The notes under the pieces: generated by a model | Database searches by the model: none | The model's input: the letters and a program-made list of their open reading frames with translations, nothing else | Told to the model about the DNA's origin: nothing | DNA from: a virus | DNA length: 21,670 bases | Virus record (IMG/VR): IMGVR_UViG_3300017917_001006 | Location: 1-21,670 of that record | Strand: one strand, 5' to 3' | Made by a program: the position numbers and the translations under genes | Shown here: one piece after another, positions 5,657 to 14,582 of the stretch | Layout of the letters: every line of letters starts with the position of its first letter | Position numbering within the stretch: position 1 is the stretch's first letter

Positions 5657-6240
5657 ACACCGAACACTTACATTACTGGATGCAGGCCATAAGACAGAGT
5701 CCGGACCCTATGAGGACCATGGATGCTTTTTGGAGCGGTCAACTTAAAAGTAAAGAATGGTTAATTGAAAATCTGTCAAAGTTTGTCAAAAGAAGATCTA
5801 ATATTGACATACATGGAGGTTGGGTAGGTGTGCTGGCCAGTATGCTATTTCAAAGTAGTATACCTATTAACAATATTCGAAGTATTGATATAGATCCGAC
5901 GTGCGAGCCGATTGCATCTATGATGAATAAGTTAGAAGAAATGACTGGTAGATTTAACGCAGTAACCGCAGACATGTGTTCAGTCCGGAGTGCCTCAGAT
6001 ATCATTATTAATACCAGTTGTGAACATATAACGCAACCACAATACGAACTATGGCTAAGTAAGGTACCAAGCACAAGTTTATTAGTATTGCAGAGTAATA
6101 ACTATCGCATCGACGAACATATTAGACCTGCAGATTCTTTAGAAGAATTTGCACTACAATCTAAGATTGATATCAAATGGCAAGGTCAGTTAGAGTTGCC
6201 GCTATACACACGATGGATGATCATAGGACATAATGTTTAA
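5647..6240 (+). CDS. class I SAM-dependent methyltransferase-like protein
   Basis: 197 aa. The middle follows a Rossmann methyltransferase pattern: a glycine loop HGGWVGVL (residues 56-63), an acidic strand end SIDIDPTCEP (79-88) expected to hold the SAM ribose, a second Asp in VTADM (107-110), and INTSCEH (121-127) at the strand-4 position where catalytic motifs usually lie. The first 50 residues are helical and may form a cap. The ATG at 5647 overlaps the end of the preceding radical SAM gene, and its stop overlaps the next radical SAM gene by 8 bases, so the three are translated together. Substrate unknown. An alternative is a Rossmann protein that only binds SAM. Confidence 0.65.
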   Translation: MQINTEHLHYWMQAIRQSPDPMRTMDAFWSGQLKSKEWLIENLSKFVKRRSNIDIHGGWVGVLASMLFQSSIPINNIRSIDIDPTCEPIASMMNKLEEMTGRFNAVTADMCSVRSASDIIINTSCEHITQPQYELWLSKVPSTSLLVLQSNNYRIDEHIRPADSLEEFALQSKIDIKWQGQLELPLYTRWMIIGHNV

Positions 6241-7297
6241 ATTTAATGAGTTAAAACAGCTACATTTAGAAATTACAAATAACTGTCAGGCCAGTTGTCC
6301 TATGTGCAGTAGAAACCATCACGGCGGACAGAGTAACCCGTTAATCAAAATAACTGAATGGTCTTTTGACGATTTCAAAAACATCATAACACAAGAAGTA
6401 TTAGATCAAGTCAGTAGCATTTACTTCTGCGGAAACTTTGGAGACCCACTGTTAAATGATAACTTGCCTGCTATGTGCAATTACATCAAAGACAACAGTC
6501 AAGTATCAATAAGAATACATACTAACGGCAGTCTTAGAAACGAATCATGGTGGAAATCCTTGGCTTCAAAGATGCCAAAAAATCATATTGTTATTTTTGC
6601 AATTGACGGACTTGAAGATACCCACTCAAGATACAGAATAGGAACTGATTACTCAAAGATTATTAAGAATGCCAAAGCCTTTATTGATGCAGGCGGAAAA
6701 GCAGAGTGGGCCTACATAGTATTTGAGCACAATGAGCACCAAGTTGAAACAGCAAGAAGTCTTTCAAAACAGTTAGGCTTTACAAGGTTTACTGTAAAGA
6801 ACAGTAGTAGGTTTGTTGGCGATAGTAAATTTCCTGTATACAACGACAAAGGGGAAACAGTTGACACACTTTACCCTACTAAAAATTCTGTAATCAAATT
6901 TATCGACAAATCTGCGTTGAACAAATACAAAGAAATAGTTGCGGAGGCCGAAATAGATTGTTATGTATTAAAGACTAAAGAAGTTTATATAGATGCCTAT
7001 AAAAATTTATTGCCTTGCTGCTTCTTAGCATCTGCTCCGTACAACTACACAGAACCTAACAGTTTAATCTTTGAAGTGCGACAAGAAATACTCGATCAGT
7101 ACAACAGTCTAATATCAGATTTAGGAACTATAAACACTTTAGAAAAATCAGTAAAGAGCATAATCGACTCTGACGAATATCAAACTGTTTGGGATGATTA
7201 CTGGGGATCTAAAAAATTAATAACCTGCGCCAGAACTTGCGGGAAAAACGAGTTCTCAAAACCAATTGATCAATTCGTAGAAAAGAAATTAACATGA
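6233..7297 (+). CDS. radical SAM protein, FGDP variant
   Basis: 354 aa. CQASCPMC at residues 18-25 gives Cys 18, 22 and 25 of the radical SAM cluster. The SAM-binding loop after strand 2 reads CGNFGDP instead of GGEP. Near the C-terminus is a half-SPASM-like element, VYIDAYKNLLPCC, followed by further cysteines (ITCARTC). It is closely similar over its length to the gene at 18528, with shared EITN.CQASCPMC, NTNGS-type, RIGTDF/Y and YIDA segments, so the pair are paralogues placed 11 kb apart. It overlaps neighbours by 8 and 4 bases. The family resembles SPASM-type enzymes that act on peptides or carbohydrates; the actual substrate cannot be told. Confidence 0.85.
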   Translation: MFKFNELKQLHLEITNNCQASCPMCSRNHHGGQSNPLIKITEWSFDDFKNIITQEVLDQVSSIYFCGNFGDPLLNDNLPAMCNYIKDNSQVSIRIHTNGSLRNESWWKSLASKMPKNHIVIFAIDGLEDTHSRYRIGTDYSKIIKNAKAFIDAGGKAEWAYIVFEHNEHQVETARSLSKQLGFTRFTVKNSSRFVGDSKFPVYNDKGETVDTLYPTKNSVIKFIDKSALNKYKEIVAEAEIDCYVLKTKEVYIDAYKNLLPCCFLASAPYNYTEPNSLIFEVRQEILDQYNSLISDLGTINTLEKSVKSIIDSDEYQTVWDDYWGSKKLITCARTCGKNEFSKPIDQFVEKKLT

Positions 7298-8718
7298 ACA
7301 ACAACACTTCACCTGTATTCTGGTTACAGCCCGAAGACACACAGTTAGGCAAATGGCAAAATAAGATTGCCAACATGTCTAAGTCTCCTACCTTTTGCGT
7401 ACTACCTTGGATACATTTTGCAACAAGACCTAATGGAGATATGCGTCTATGCTGTAGTGCTAATTCCAGTGGAGCAGGAGAAAATCACACTATTGGATTG
7501 GTGAAGAACGAAAGTGGACGCCCGGCAAACTTCGGAAGAGAAACTCCAATGAGTGCATGGAACAACGGTTATATGAAGAGCGTTCGCACTACCATGTTAG
7601 ATGGGCATATCCCTGCCAGTTGTACTAAGTGCTTTGATGAAGAGTCTAAAGGCGTGGCCAGTAAAAGAATATGGGAAACTGGTACCTGGGTACAAGAAGG
7701 AATTGACATTGAGGAACTAATTGCTCAAACACAAGAGGATGGGACTGTTCCTGAAAAGTTAACGTATCTTGATCTAAGATTAGGTCACACCTGTAACATT
7801 AAATGTGTGATGTGCAGTCCGCACGACAGCAGTCAATGGGTAGCTGACCACAAAAAAGTATATCCTCTGTTTGAAGCAAAAGAACTTAAACAGCAGATGC
7901 ATTGGGATCGTAAAAAGTTTAACAACTTTTGGCATGAGAATCCCGACTTCTGGAAAGAAATGTATGCTCAGATTCCTAACCTAAAGCAGGTTTATTTTGC
8001 AGGCGGCGAGCCGTTGATGATCAAAGAGCATAAACTGTTCTTAGAAGAAATCATTAGGCAAGGGTATGCAGATAAAATTCTTGTACGCTACAATACTAAT
8101 GGTCTATTAATATCTGAAGATATTATCAAGCTCTGGGAAAAATTTAAAAAAGTAAAAATTGGATTCAGTATTGATGCGATAGGAGATAAGAACTATTACA
8201 TACGCTACCCCAGCGATTGGAATACCATTGTAAAAAACCTAAACCGACTTGATAATACTCCGGACAATATACAGGTAAGTATAGCAACAGCTATTCAGAT
8301 TCTTAATATCAAACATCTACCCGATTTTGCCAAGTGGAAGATTGAACAAAATTTTAAGAAAATAAACTTTGAAAATGTTACGGCAGGCGTAGAAGCAGGC
8401 GGCGGCATTTTTAATATGCACTTGATATATATTCCCACATATCTAAGTATTAAATGTTTGCCCGCAGCTGATAAAATAGAAGTAAGAAAAAAGTTCGAAG
8501 AGTTGAAAACTTGGCTGTACAACAATTATAGACAAGATGATGATTTTTGGAAAGACAATCCCTACGGATGGAAGCGCTGGCAAGCAGTTTTAGACTTTAT
8601 GGATTCTGAGGACCATAGTCATTTGTTACCTGTCTTTAAGGAATACATAGAAAAATTAGAACAACTTAGGAAAACTAATTTTGTTGAAACATTTCCAGAG
8701 TTATCGCACCTATTATGA
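7294..8718 (+). CDS. radical SAM protein with N-terminal twitch domain (N_Twi_rSAM type)
   Basis: 474 aa and two-part. Residues about 30-120 form an N-terminal twitch-like cluster domain: FCVLPW (Cys35), PNGDMRLCC (Cys53/54), a WN...R...L.G block, and CTKC (Cys110, 113). The radical SAM core follows, with CNIKCVMC at 167-174 and AGGEPLM further on. Having the auxiliary-cluster domain before the barrel is the mark of the N_Twi_rSAM group, known mainly from phage and marine sequence data and without an assigned reaction. Paralogues lie at 10733 and on the minus strand at 14575. The start is in ATGA overlap with the previous gene. It is longer than its paralogues because of an insert between the two domains (about 115-155). 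Confidence 0.87.
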   Translation: MNNNTSPVFWLQPEDTQLGKWQNKIANMSKSPTFCVLPWIHFATRPNGDMRLCCSANSSGAGENHTIGLVKNESGRPANFGRETPMSAWNNGYMKSVRTTMLDGHIPASCTKCFDEESKGVASKRIWETGTWVQEGIDIEELIAQTQEDGTVPEKLTYLDLRLGHTCNIKCVMCSPHDSSQWVADHKKVYPLFEAKELKQQMHWDRKKFNNFWHENPDFWKEMYAQIPNLKQVYFAGGEPLMIKEHKLFLEEIIRQGYADKILVRYNTNGLLISEDIIKLWEKFKKVKIGFSIDAIGDKNYYIRYPSDWNTIVKNLNRLDNTPDNIQVSIATAIQILNIKHLPDFAKWKIEQNFKKINFENVTAGVEAGGGIFNMHLIYIPTYLSIKCLPAADKIEVRKKFEELKTWLYNNYRQDDDFWKDNPYGWKRWQAVLDFMDSEDHSHLLPVFKEYIEKLEQLRKTNFVETFPELSHLL

Positions 8719-9686
8719 TTAATGAAATAGACAACGATGTTCCCGATAACATGTTAAGAATTGAATACATGTTAGGAAACTTCTGCAATTACAAATGTCA
8801 TTATTGCTTCCCTGGCAGCAATGAGGGAGATGTGTCATGGCCAGACATCGCAGTTGTTAAGAACAATCTATATCATTTATTAACTCATTATAAAAAGTAC
8901 GGTAAAAATAAGTTTCATTTTTACCTTGTCGGTGGCGAACCAACTGTGTGGAAAGACCTTCCAGAATTATGCAATTTTTTAAAATCTAACTTTGATGTAA
9001 TAATAGAGTTAAGTACAAATGCATCGAGAAGTTTAAGATGGTGGACTGAGAATTTAAATAACTTCGACCATATTGCAATCAGTGTGCATAACGAATTTGC
9101 AAAAATAGATCATATCATTGAAGTTGCAGACATGCTGTACCATAACGGTGCATATGTAAATGCAGATGTGCTTATGGATCCAAACAATTTTGATGCGTGT
9201 AAAGACATTGTTAACGCACTGTTTGATAGCCAACACAATTGGCCTATAATTGCAAAAGCTGTCTACTTCGACGGATTACATAAGCATACACAAGACCAGT
9301 TAGAATATCTTAAAGAACCTATAAAAAGAATGCCCAGTATGGAGTGGCATAATTCGACTACTAAAAAACCCGTAGTTACTACTACTATAAAATATAGTAA
9401 TGGTGAAATAGTAAACACAATTGACGACGGTTGGATTAAGAAAAATAACTTGAACTTTTTCTATAATTGGTCATGCAACATTGGCGTAGAAATTATAAAA
9501 ATTTTTGGCAATGGTAGAATCTCGAGCAATTGCCAACAACCCCTGTATGGACTTAATACTGAGTTTAATTTGTATGATTCTAATTTTATCGAAACGTTCG
9601 ATGTTCCAATAGTACCAACAACTTGTAAACAATTAATTTGTCCCTGTAATAGAGAAACCGTTGCTAAAAAAGTAAAACATGCCTGA
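8715..9686 (+). CDS. radical SAM protein with C-terminal Cys-rich region
   Basis: 323 aa, the same length as its paralogue at 4685. CNYKCHYC at residues 24-31 holds the cluster, and VGGEPTVW is the SAM loop. The third-strand region has STNAS and RWW, then ISVHNEFAK. The tail has WSCNIG, SSNCQ and TCKQLICPC, enough cysteines for an auxiliary cluster. ATGA overlap with the upstream twitch gene and 8-base overlap downstream place it in the same polycistron. Lys and Asn are frequent and the gene is AT-rich. Substrate unknown. Confidence 0.85.
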   Translation: MINEIDNDVPDNMLRIEYMLGNFCNYKCHYCFPGSNEGDVSWPDIAVVKNNLYHLLTHYKKYGKNKFHFYLVGGEPTVWKDLPELCNFLKSNFDVIIELSTNASRSLRWWTENLNNFDHIAISVHNEFAKIDHIIEVADMLYHNGAYVNADVLMDPNNFDACKDIVNALFDSQHNWPIIAKAVYFDGLHKHTQDQLEYLKEPIKRMPSMEWHNSTTKKPVVTTTIKYSNGEIVNTIDDGWIKKNNLNFFYNWSCNIGVEIIKIFGNGRISSNCQQPLYGLNTEFNLYDSNFIETFDVPIVPTTCKQLICPCNRETVAKKVKHA

Positions 9687-10740
9687 GTTCAATACATTAA
9701 AGCCCGTAAAGAATCTTACATTTCAAGTTGCATGGGAGTCAACTTTGAAGTGTAATTTAGATTGTAGCTATTGCGGCGACGGTCACGACAACACCCAGTC
9801 TCACCCTCCATTGGCTGAGTGTCTTTCAACGGTGGATTTTATAACCGAGTATTTGGACATTCAAATGTCTAAAAAGACTGCTCCTTTAAAGAAAGCAAGT
9901 CTAAACATACAAGGCGGCGAAAGTATCTTTCATCCTAACATTGTTGAAATTTTACAGTATATTAGATCTAAGAAAGCATCCTACGAAACTTGGCGCCTCA
10001 GTGTCAGTCTAATTACAAATGCAATCAGTGGCAAAACAAGATGGAGTGAAATTGTTGACCTTGTAGACTATTTTACTATCAGTTATCATAGCGAAGCCAA
10101 TGACAAGCAACAGGATCTATTCAAAGATAATGTTTTATACCTAAAAGAAAAAAACAAAAACTTTCATGTTGCAATATTGATGCATCCTAAAAAATGGGAA
10201 AGATGTCAGAACATGATCGAATGGTGTAAGGCCAATGACATAAAGTATTTGCCAAGACAATTAGATCATCATTGGCTCGATTTTAGATTTAACTACAATA
10301 ATGAACAAGTAGAATTTTTAACAGGTAAGCCTCCTGTATCTACAGCTAAGAAAGTAATTGCTATTGTATCTAAAGGATTTGATCTTTCCGAGCAAGGCAG
10401 AGCTTGTTGCGGCGGCAATGAAATGTGTTTAGACGGAGAGAAGACTTCTTATGTTAACGGTAATAACTTCAAAGGATGGAGTTGCTCTGTTGATAAATTC
10501 TTTCTTTATATTAGGCAAACTACCGGAGAAATTTTTACCAACAAAGATTGCCGTATGAACTTCGACGGTAGCATTGGACCAATTGGAAATTTAGCCAATA
10601 CCAAGCCGTTGTTAGACAGAGTAAAAACAGAAACCGATACTATTGTCTGTAAGAAATCATCTTGCTGGTGCGGGCTGTGTGCGCCAAAGGCAGCATTACA
10701 GGATGAGTATACTGAATTAATGAAGCAGTATCATGTCTAA
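9679..10740 (+). CDS. radical SAM protein, GGES variant, with SPASM-like tail
   Basis: 353 aa. CNLDCSYC at residues 25-32 is the cluster motif. The usual GGEP reads QGGES here. The C-terminal third has a dense set of cysteines: ACCGG, EMC, FKGWSCSVDKFFLY, a KDC, and CKKSSCWCGLCAPKA at the end. The minus-strand gene at 11868-12917 has the same tail order (FKGW.CSVD.YFL, then CGCGMCVPKAE), so these two are paralogues. Such tails in SPASM proteins hold two extra [4Fe-4S] clusters and contact peptide substrates; that is family knowledge, not seen here. It overlaps both neighbours by 8 bases. Confidence 0.85.
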   Translation: MPEFNTLKPVKNLTFQVAWESTLKCNLDCSYCGDGHDNTQSHPPLAECLSTVDFITEYLDIQMSKKTAPLKKASLNIQGGESIFHPNIVEILQYIRSKKASYETWRLSVSLITNAISGKTRWSEIVDLVDYFTISYHSEANDKQQDLFKDNVLYLKEKNKNFHVAILMHPKKWERCQNMIEWCKANDIKYLPRQLDHHWLDFRFNYNNEQVEFLTGKPPVSTAKKVIAIVSKGFDLSEQGRACCGGNEMCLDGEKTSYVNGNNFKGWSCSVDKFFLYIRQTTGEIFTNKDCRMNFDGSIGPIGNLANTKPLLDRVKTETDTIVCKKSSCWCGLCAPKAALQDEYTELMKQYHV

Positions 10741-11875
10741 ATTTTGCATAGTACCGTGGGCACAGATAGAAGTGAGTCCTTCGGGCGATGTTCGGCCCTG
10801 TTGCGAATATGAATCTTCCATGGGAAACATTAACCACAGAGACAGTAGTATTATAGAAGTATGGAATAATGATCGCTTTAAACAATTAAGGCAAGATTAC
10901 TTAAATGGTGTTGAACCTGTAGGTTGTGCCAAATGTCAACAGTGCGAAGATGTTGGAATTAAATCAAGAAGGCAATACGAAAATAAAAAGTATAAACATC
11001 TTTTTGATAGAGCAGTATCGGCCGATGCACTTGCACCTGCAATGATGGACATTAAGTTTGGAAATATATGCAACATTAAATGCAGAATATGTTCAAGTAA
11101 AAATAGCCATGTCTGGAAAAGAGACGAAAAGCAATTATTCGGATTTACGACTATAGAAGATGCTCCGCAAAGTTGGGTAGATATCGATTCAAGGTGGAGT
11201 GAGTTATCTGCCTTTATTGATAACTTAGAAGTTCTTTATATAAGTGGCGGCGAACCTTTATTGATTAAGAAAAATTACGAGTTCTTCCGAGCATGTATTG
11301 AAAAGAATAAATCTAAAAACATCAGTGTACGAATACTAACTAATGGAACGATTGCATTAGAACCCGAATTAATTGAACTGTTAAAACATTTCAAACATGT
11401 TTATATAGGCTACAGTATAGATGACCTGGGCGAAAAGTTCAATTATCAAAGAAATCCTGCAAAGTGGGATAGGGTAGAAAAGAACTTTATCGATGCTTTA
11501 AAATATAACTTTATCCATGTCGGTATTTCTTATTCTATTAGCATCTTTAATGTGTTATCTGGATCTGAATTTATTAAATGGTGTGACAACATTAAATTTC
11601 CTACAGGTAATATTGTAAGAAACTTTGTTAGACATCCTAACCACTTTGATGTAAGTATGTTAATGCCCGAAGAAAAAGAGCAGATCCTAACGCTATTAGG
11701 AAACAATGTTATAGATAATGATATTAGGAACTATCTAACATCGACTTTTACCAATCATTCACTGGCCAATGTCCGAGATAATAGAATAAAAATTATCAAG
11801 GGAATTGACCAATTAAGAAATGAACAGTTTAATCAAGTGTTTCCAGAACTAAATCGAATACTAAAAATTATCTAA
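10733..11875 (+). CDS. radical SAM protein with N-terminal twitch domain
   Basis: 380 aa, the most compact of the three twitch-first proteins. Twitch part: FCIVPW (Cys5), PSGDVRPCC (Cys23/24), WNN..F..LR, and CAKCQQC (Cys65, 68, 71). Radical SAM core: CNIKCRIC at 113-120, SGGEPLL, and TNGT. The C-terminus ends in an FPELNR-type helix also found in the other two paralogues. It is the last gene of the first plus block. Its stop lies 8 bases inside the convergent minus-strand gene, and no terminator is visible at the junction. Confidence 0.87.
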   Translation: MSKFCIVPWAQIEVSPSGDVRPCCEYESSMGNINHRDSSIIEVWNNDRFKQLRQDYLNGVEPVGCAKCQQCEDVGIKSRRQYENKKYKHLFDRAVSADALAPAMMDIKFGNICNIKCRICSSKNSHVWKRDEKQLFGFTTIEDAPQSWVDIDSRWSELSAFIDNLEVLYISGGEPLLIKKNYEFFRACIEKNKSKNISVRILTNGTIALEPELIELLKHFKHVYIGYSIDDLGEKFNYQRNPAKWDRVEKNFIDALKYNFIHVGISYSISIFNVLSGSEFIKWCDNIKFPTGNIVRNFVRHPNHFDVSMLMPEEKEQILTLLGNNVIDNDIRNYLTSTFTNHSLANVRDNRIKIIKGIDQLRNEQFNQVFPELNRILKII

Positions 11876-12917
11876 TATTGAGATATTCTTCGAGAGTTTC
11901 TGCTTTAGGGACACACATTCCGCAGCCACATCGATTATTTGGACAGACAATGATGTTATCTCTGTTCTCTTTTACATAATTAAAAATTTCTTCAGGCTGG
12001 TCCAAATTACCAATCGCTCCCTTTTTTCCTGTGTGGGTTGCTTGGCATGTTTGATGATGGTATACCAGACCTGTTTCTTGATCGATATGCAAGAAGTATC
12101 GATCTACACTGCAATGCCATCCTTTGAAATGAGTATCTACAAGGTTAACAGTTTGCCATTGATCATTAACTTTTCCTTGTACGCATCTTCCGCCGCAACA
12201 ATTTCTACCTAACTCAGTGCCTTGTTTTTTTGCAGTAGTATTAGCTGGCAATCCCATACGTTTAAAGTACCATGCCTGTTGTTCTTCAGTATATTCGTGA
12301 CTGGTTCTTCTCAGCGTGCCGTCGGTATCAGTAAACCATCCTACTCGAGTAACGTTACCATCACCGATAGGTCTTGGGTTATACTGGACACCTTCTTTGT
12401 CTAATAGCTCGCACACTTGAACACATTCGTCCCAGTAATCGGCGTGCATCATAACATTAACTTTTAGAGCAATTTTACTCTTATGCAGTTCTAAAATATT
12501 TTTGACTACATTGTTTTTAAGAGTTTTGTCTGACTCAGCATGATAACTGACAGTTACCCATTTAAATGATTCAACAATAGTTGGTACAAACTTTGTACTA
12601 AATGCTCCGTTAGTAGTTAGACCTAATTTAAAATTTGGATTAGTCTTGGCATATTCTACAAAGTCAAAGAATATAGGATTAACTGTTGGTTCGCCGCCAG
12701 TGAAATTGATGTTTGCATTTTCCAGTCCGTACAATTTTATATATTCATTGATAAAGTCAAATGTCTTTTTTAGTTCAGAAAGAGAACTATGTTTGCTAAT
12801 GTTATTATGTCGTGTTGCCTCGCAATAGGTGCAGTCGTAATTACAACGTCTGCCCAGCTCCCATGTCACCATTAACGGTTCGGGATTTTTTAACTTAATC
12901 GCTATTGTCTTGATCAT
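11868..12917 (-). CDS. radical SAM protein with SPASM-like tail
   Basis: 349 aa, first of the island genes whose 3' end meets an opposing gene. CNYDCTYC at residues 25-32, FTGGEPTVNP as SAM loop, LTTNGAFS. The tail repeats the pattern of the 9679 gene: CCGGRC, FKGWHCSVDRYFL, HHQTC, and CPNNRCGCGMCVPKAE. It overlaps the preceding minus gene (12895) by 23 bases, so it is translated downstream of that gene. It retains the canonical GGEP that its paralogue at 9679 has lost. Confidence 0.86.
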   Translation of the reverse strand: MIKTIAIKLKNPEPLMVTWELGRRCNYDCTYCEATRHNNISKHSSLSELKKTFDFINEYIKLYGLENANINFTGGEPTVNPIFFDFVEYAKTNPNFKLGLTTNGAFSTKFVPTIVESFKWVTVSYHAESDKTLKNNVVKNILELHKSKIALKVNVMMHADYWDECVQVCELLDKEGVQYNPRPIGDGNVTRVGWFTDTDGTLRRTSHEYTEEQQAWYFKRMGLPANTTAKKQGTELGRNCCGGRCVQGKVNDQWQTVNLVDTHFKGWHCSVDRYFLHIDQETGLVYHHQTCQATHTGKKGAIGNLDQPEEIFNYVKENRDNIIVCPNNRCGCGMCVPKAETLEEYLNIR

Positions 12918-13809
12918 TTTTTATTTTTGTTAAAGGTATGTCAGCCGCACAGGTACACCAGTCTCTTGTACATTTAATAGGTTCGTTAGCGGCTAAGAAT
13001 GTTCCGTTGTAAATATTTCCTAAACTATCACCTACTCTACAAGTAGCGCGATGGACATCTCCGTCCCAATTAATCATAAGACTTTCGATGCCTGCATAAC
13101 ACATCCAATCTTTGTACTTGTTTTTGTGCAGTTTAATAACGTCATTGGCATGAAGTAATTCTTCTTTGTCTTTATACACTATTACAGTGTTAGGAGATAC
13201 AGTAGCTTCTTGTCCTATCAACCATTTGTAATCATCAGGATGGTATCTCATATCATCGAAAATGTTATGATCACCTTCTGTCCATCTTATTCTTCTAACA
13301 GTATTAGGAATCTGATCATTAGTTAATGCCGCTCTAACTATCATAACACTATCCATCATGTTATGATGTGCCATTATTTGACCTATGACTTTGATTGCCG
13401 TATGCTCTGCTATTTCTCTTAAGGTGTTTACAGCTTTCATCCAATCGTATTCAAAATGTATGCTGAATACATATTGGTCAACTGGCAGTGAAGAATAAAA
13501 TTCAACAGGCAGTGTGCCATTGGTTGTTACGCCAATCCACGGTATTCCTACATGCTTACAATACTGTACAAGTTCTTTAAACTTAGGATGAACAGTTGGC
13601 TCTCCCCCAGTGAAACTAAGACGTATAGGTTTGCCTAAAGTCATTAATTTGTCCACAGTCGACTTAAGAACATTAATATCAGTATGCGGACTGTTGTTAT
13701 CATGTATGCTGCTTGGGCAATAACTGCAATCGTAGTTACACCTCTTTCCGAGATTCCACTCGACTTTGATACTGCTCTGGTGAGGCCACCTATTAGTTAC
13801 TTTAATCAT
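12895..13809 (-). CDS. radical SAM protein with C-terminal Cys-rich region
   Basis: 304 aa. CNYDCSYC at residues 24-31, FTGGEPTVHP as SAM loop, VTTNGTLP. The tail has MCYAGIESLMINWDG, ATC, and CTRDWCTCAAD, a shortened version of the SPASM-like tail in the neighbouring minus gene. Its N-terminal half is similar to the 11868-12917 gene (shared W.LGxRCNYDC.YC and GGEPTV.P.F), so the two are probably an old tandem duplication. It overlaps the PP-loop ATPase gene upstream by 4 bases, which couples a radical SAM enzyme to an adenylating enzyme. Confidence 0.85.
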   Translation of the reverse strand: MIKVTNRWPHQSSIKVEWNLGKRCNYDCSYCPSSIHDNNSPHTDINVLKSTVDKLMTLGKPIRLSFTGGEPTVHPKFKELVQYCKHVGIPWIGVTTNGTLPVEFYSSLPVDQYVFSIHFEYDWMKAVNTLREIAEHTAIKVIGQIMAHHNMMDSVMIVRAALTNDQIPNTVRRIRWTEGDHNIFDDMRYHPDDYKWLIGQEATVSPNTVIVYKDKEELLHANDVIKLHKNKYKDWMCYAGIESLMINWDGDVHRATCRVGDSLGNIYNGTFLAANEPIKCTRDWCTCAADIPLTKIKNDQDNSD

Positions 13810-14582
13810 AGATGATTAATTTTCAAAGCCCAGTTTCTTTCTTGACACCAAAAACATTTTCCGCACATTGGTACCATTTGCCCGGGTACATAGTTTTTAT
13901 AATTGATATGACTAAATTCTCCTTCACAACTTCTTGTGATTTCAAATAAGTCCATGAGGTCATTGTTTATATATTGTTTGACTATCCAATCTTTAGCAAT
14001 ATATTTGAAAGGATGACACGCCCAAATGCCTTCATGTTCGACCATAATAGATCTTAAATCCGTTAACTCTGTAACATTCCTATCGGGCATTCCTTTGCTT
14101 GAAAATTCCTCCGGTGGATTCTTTGTAATACCAGCAAACCAAGCATTTATATTGTTTGTGATACAAATATATTCAGCATGTGATCTGGTACTAATTTGAT
14201 CTCCGCCCTTCATCTGTCCGTAAGTATCTTTAATAATTGGACCAATATTCCCATATTCAATTTCAGGAGAAATAAAGTTTTCATGCCTGTAGAATTTTAA
14301 AGACGGAAATCTTTTTACTAACCAATTAAAGACATCTAAGCTGTTATATTTTTGCCAAGGTCGTGTTTTCCACATCCTAACATTACTAATAACATGAACT
14401 TCTATGTTTAAACCTAATGTAACTATTGTATTACATATTAGATAAGATAGCAATGCACTGTCAGCACCACCGCTAACGCTGAGAGAAACTTTTTTCCATT
14501 CGGGATGCATTGGAAAATATACTCCGTCAACTTCTCGAATGTAGTCTTTTAGACTGTGCTGATCAATCAATTGCTTAAACAT
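13806..14582 (-). CDS. QueC-like PP-loop ATPase
   Basis: 258 aa. SGGADS at residues 37-42 is the PP-loop (SGGxDS) of N-type ATP pyrophosphatases, which adenylate a carbonyl or similar oxygen. The C-terminus carries Cys219, Cys240, Cys243 and Cys246 in the order C-x20-C-x2-C-x2-C followed by QERNW. QueC, the 7-cyano-7-deazaguanine synthase, has a zinc site of this form at the same end (C...CxxCxxC..R). The middle differs strongly from classic QueC, and no QueD, QueE or FolE partner is in the window, so a new substrate is at least as likely as a deazaguanine. A paralogue lies at 17210 on the plus strand. Overlaps: 8 bases with the twitch gene, 4 with the next radical SAM gene. Confidence 0.75.
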   Translation of the reverse strand: MFKQLIDQHSLKDYIREVDGVYFPMHPEWKKVSLSVSGGADSALLSYLICNTIVTLGLNIEVHVISNVRMWKTRPWQKYNSLDVFNWLVKRFPSLKFYRHENFISPEIEYGNIGPIIKDTYGQMKGGDQISTRSHAEYICITNNINAWFAGITKNPPEEFSSKGMPDRNVTELTDLRSIMVEHEGIWACHPFKYIAKDWIVKQYINNDLMDLFEITRSCEGEFSHINYKNYVPGQMVPMCGKCFWCQERNWALKINHL

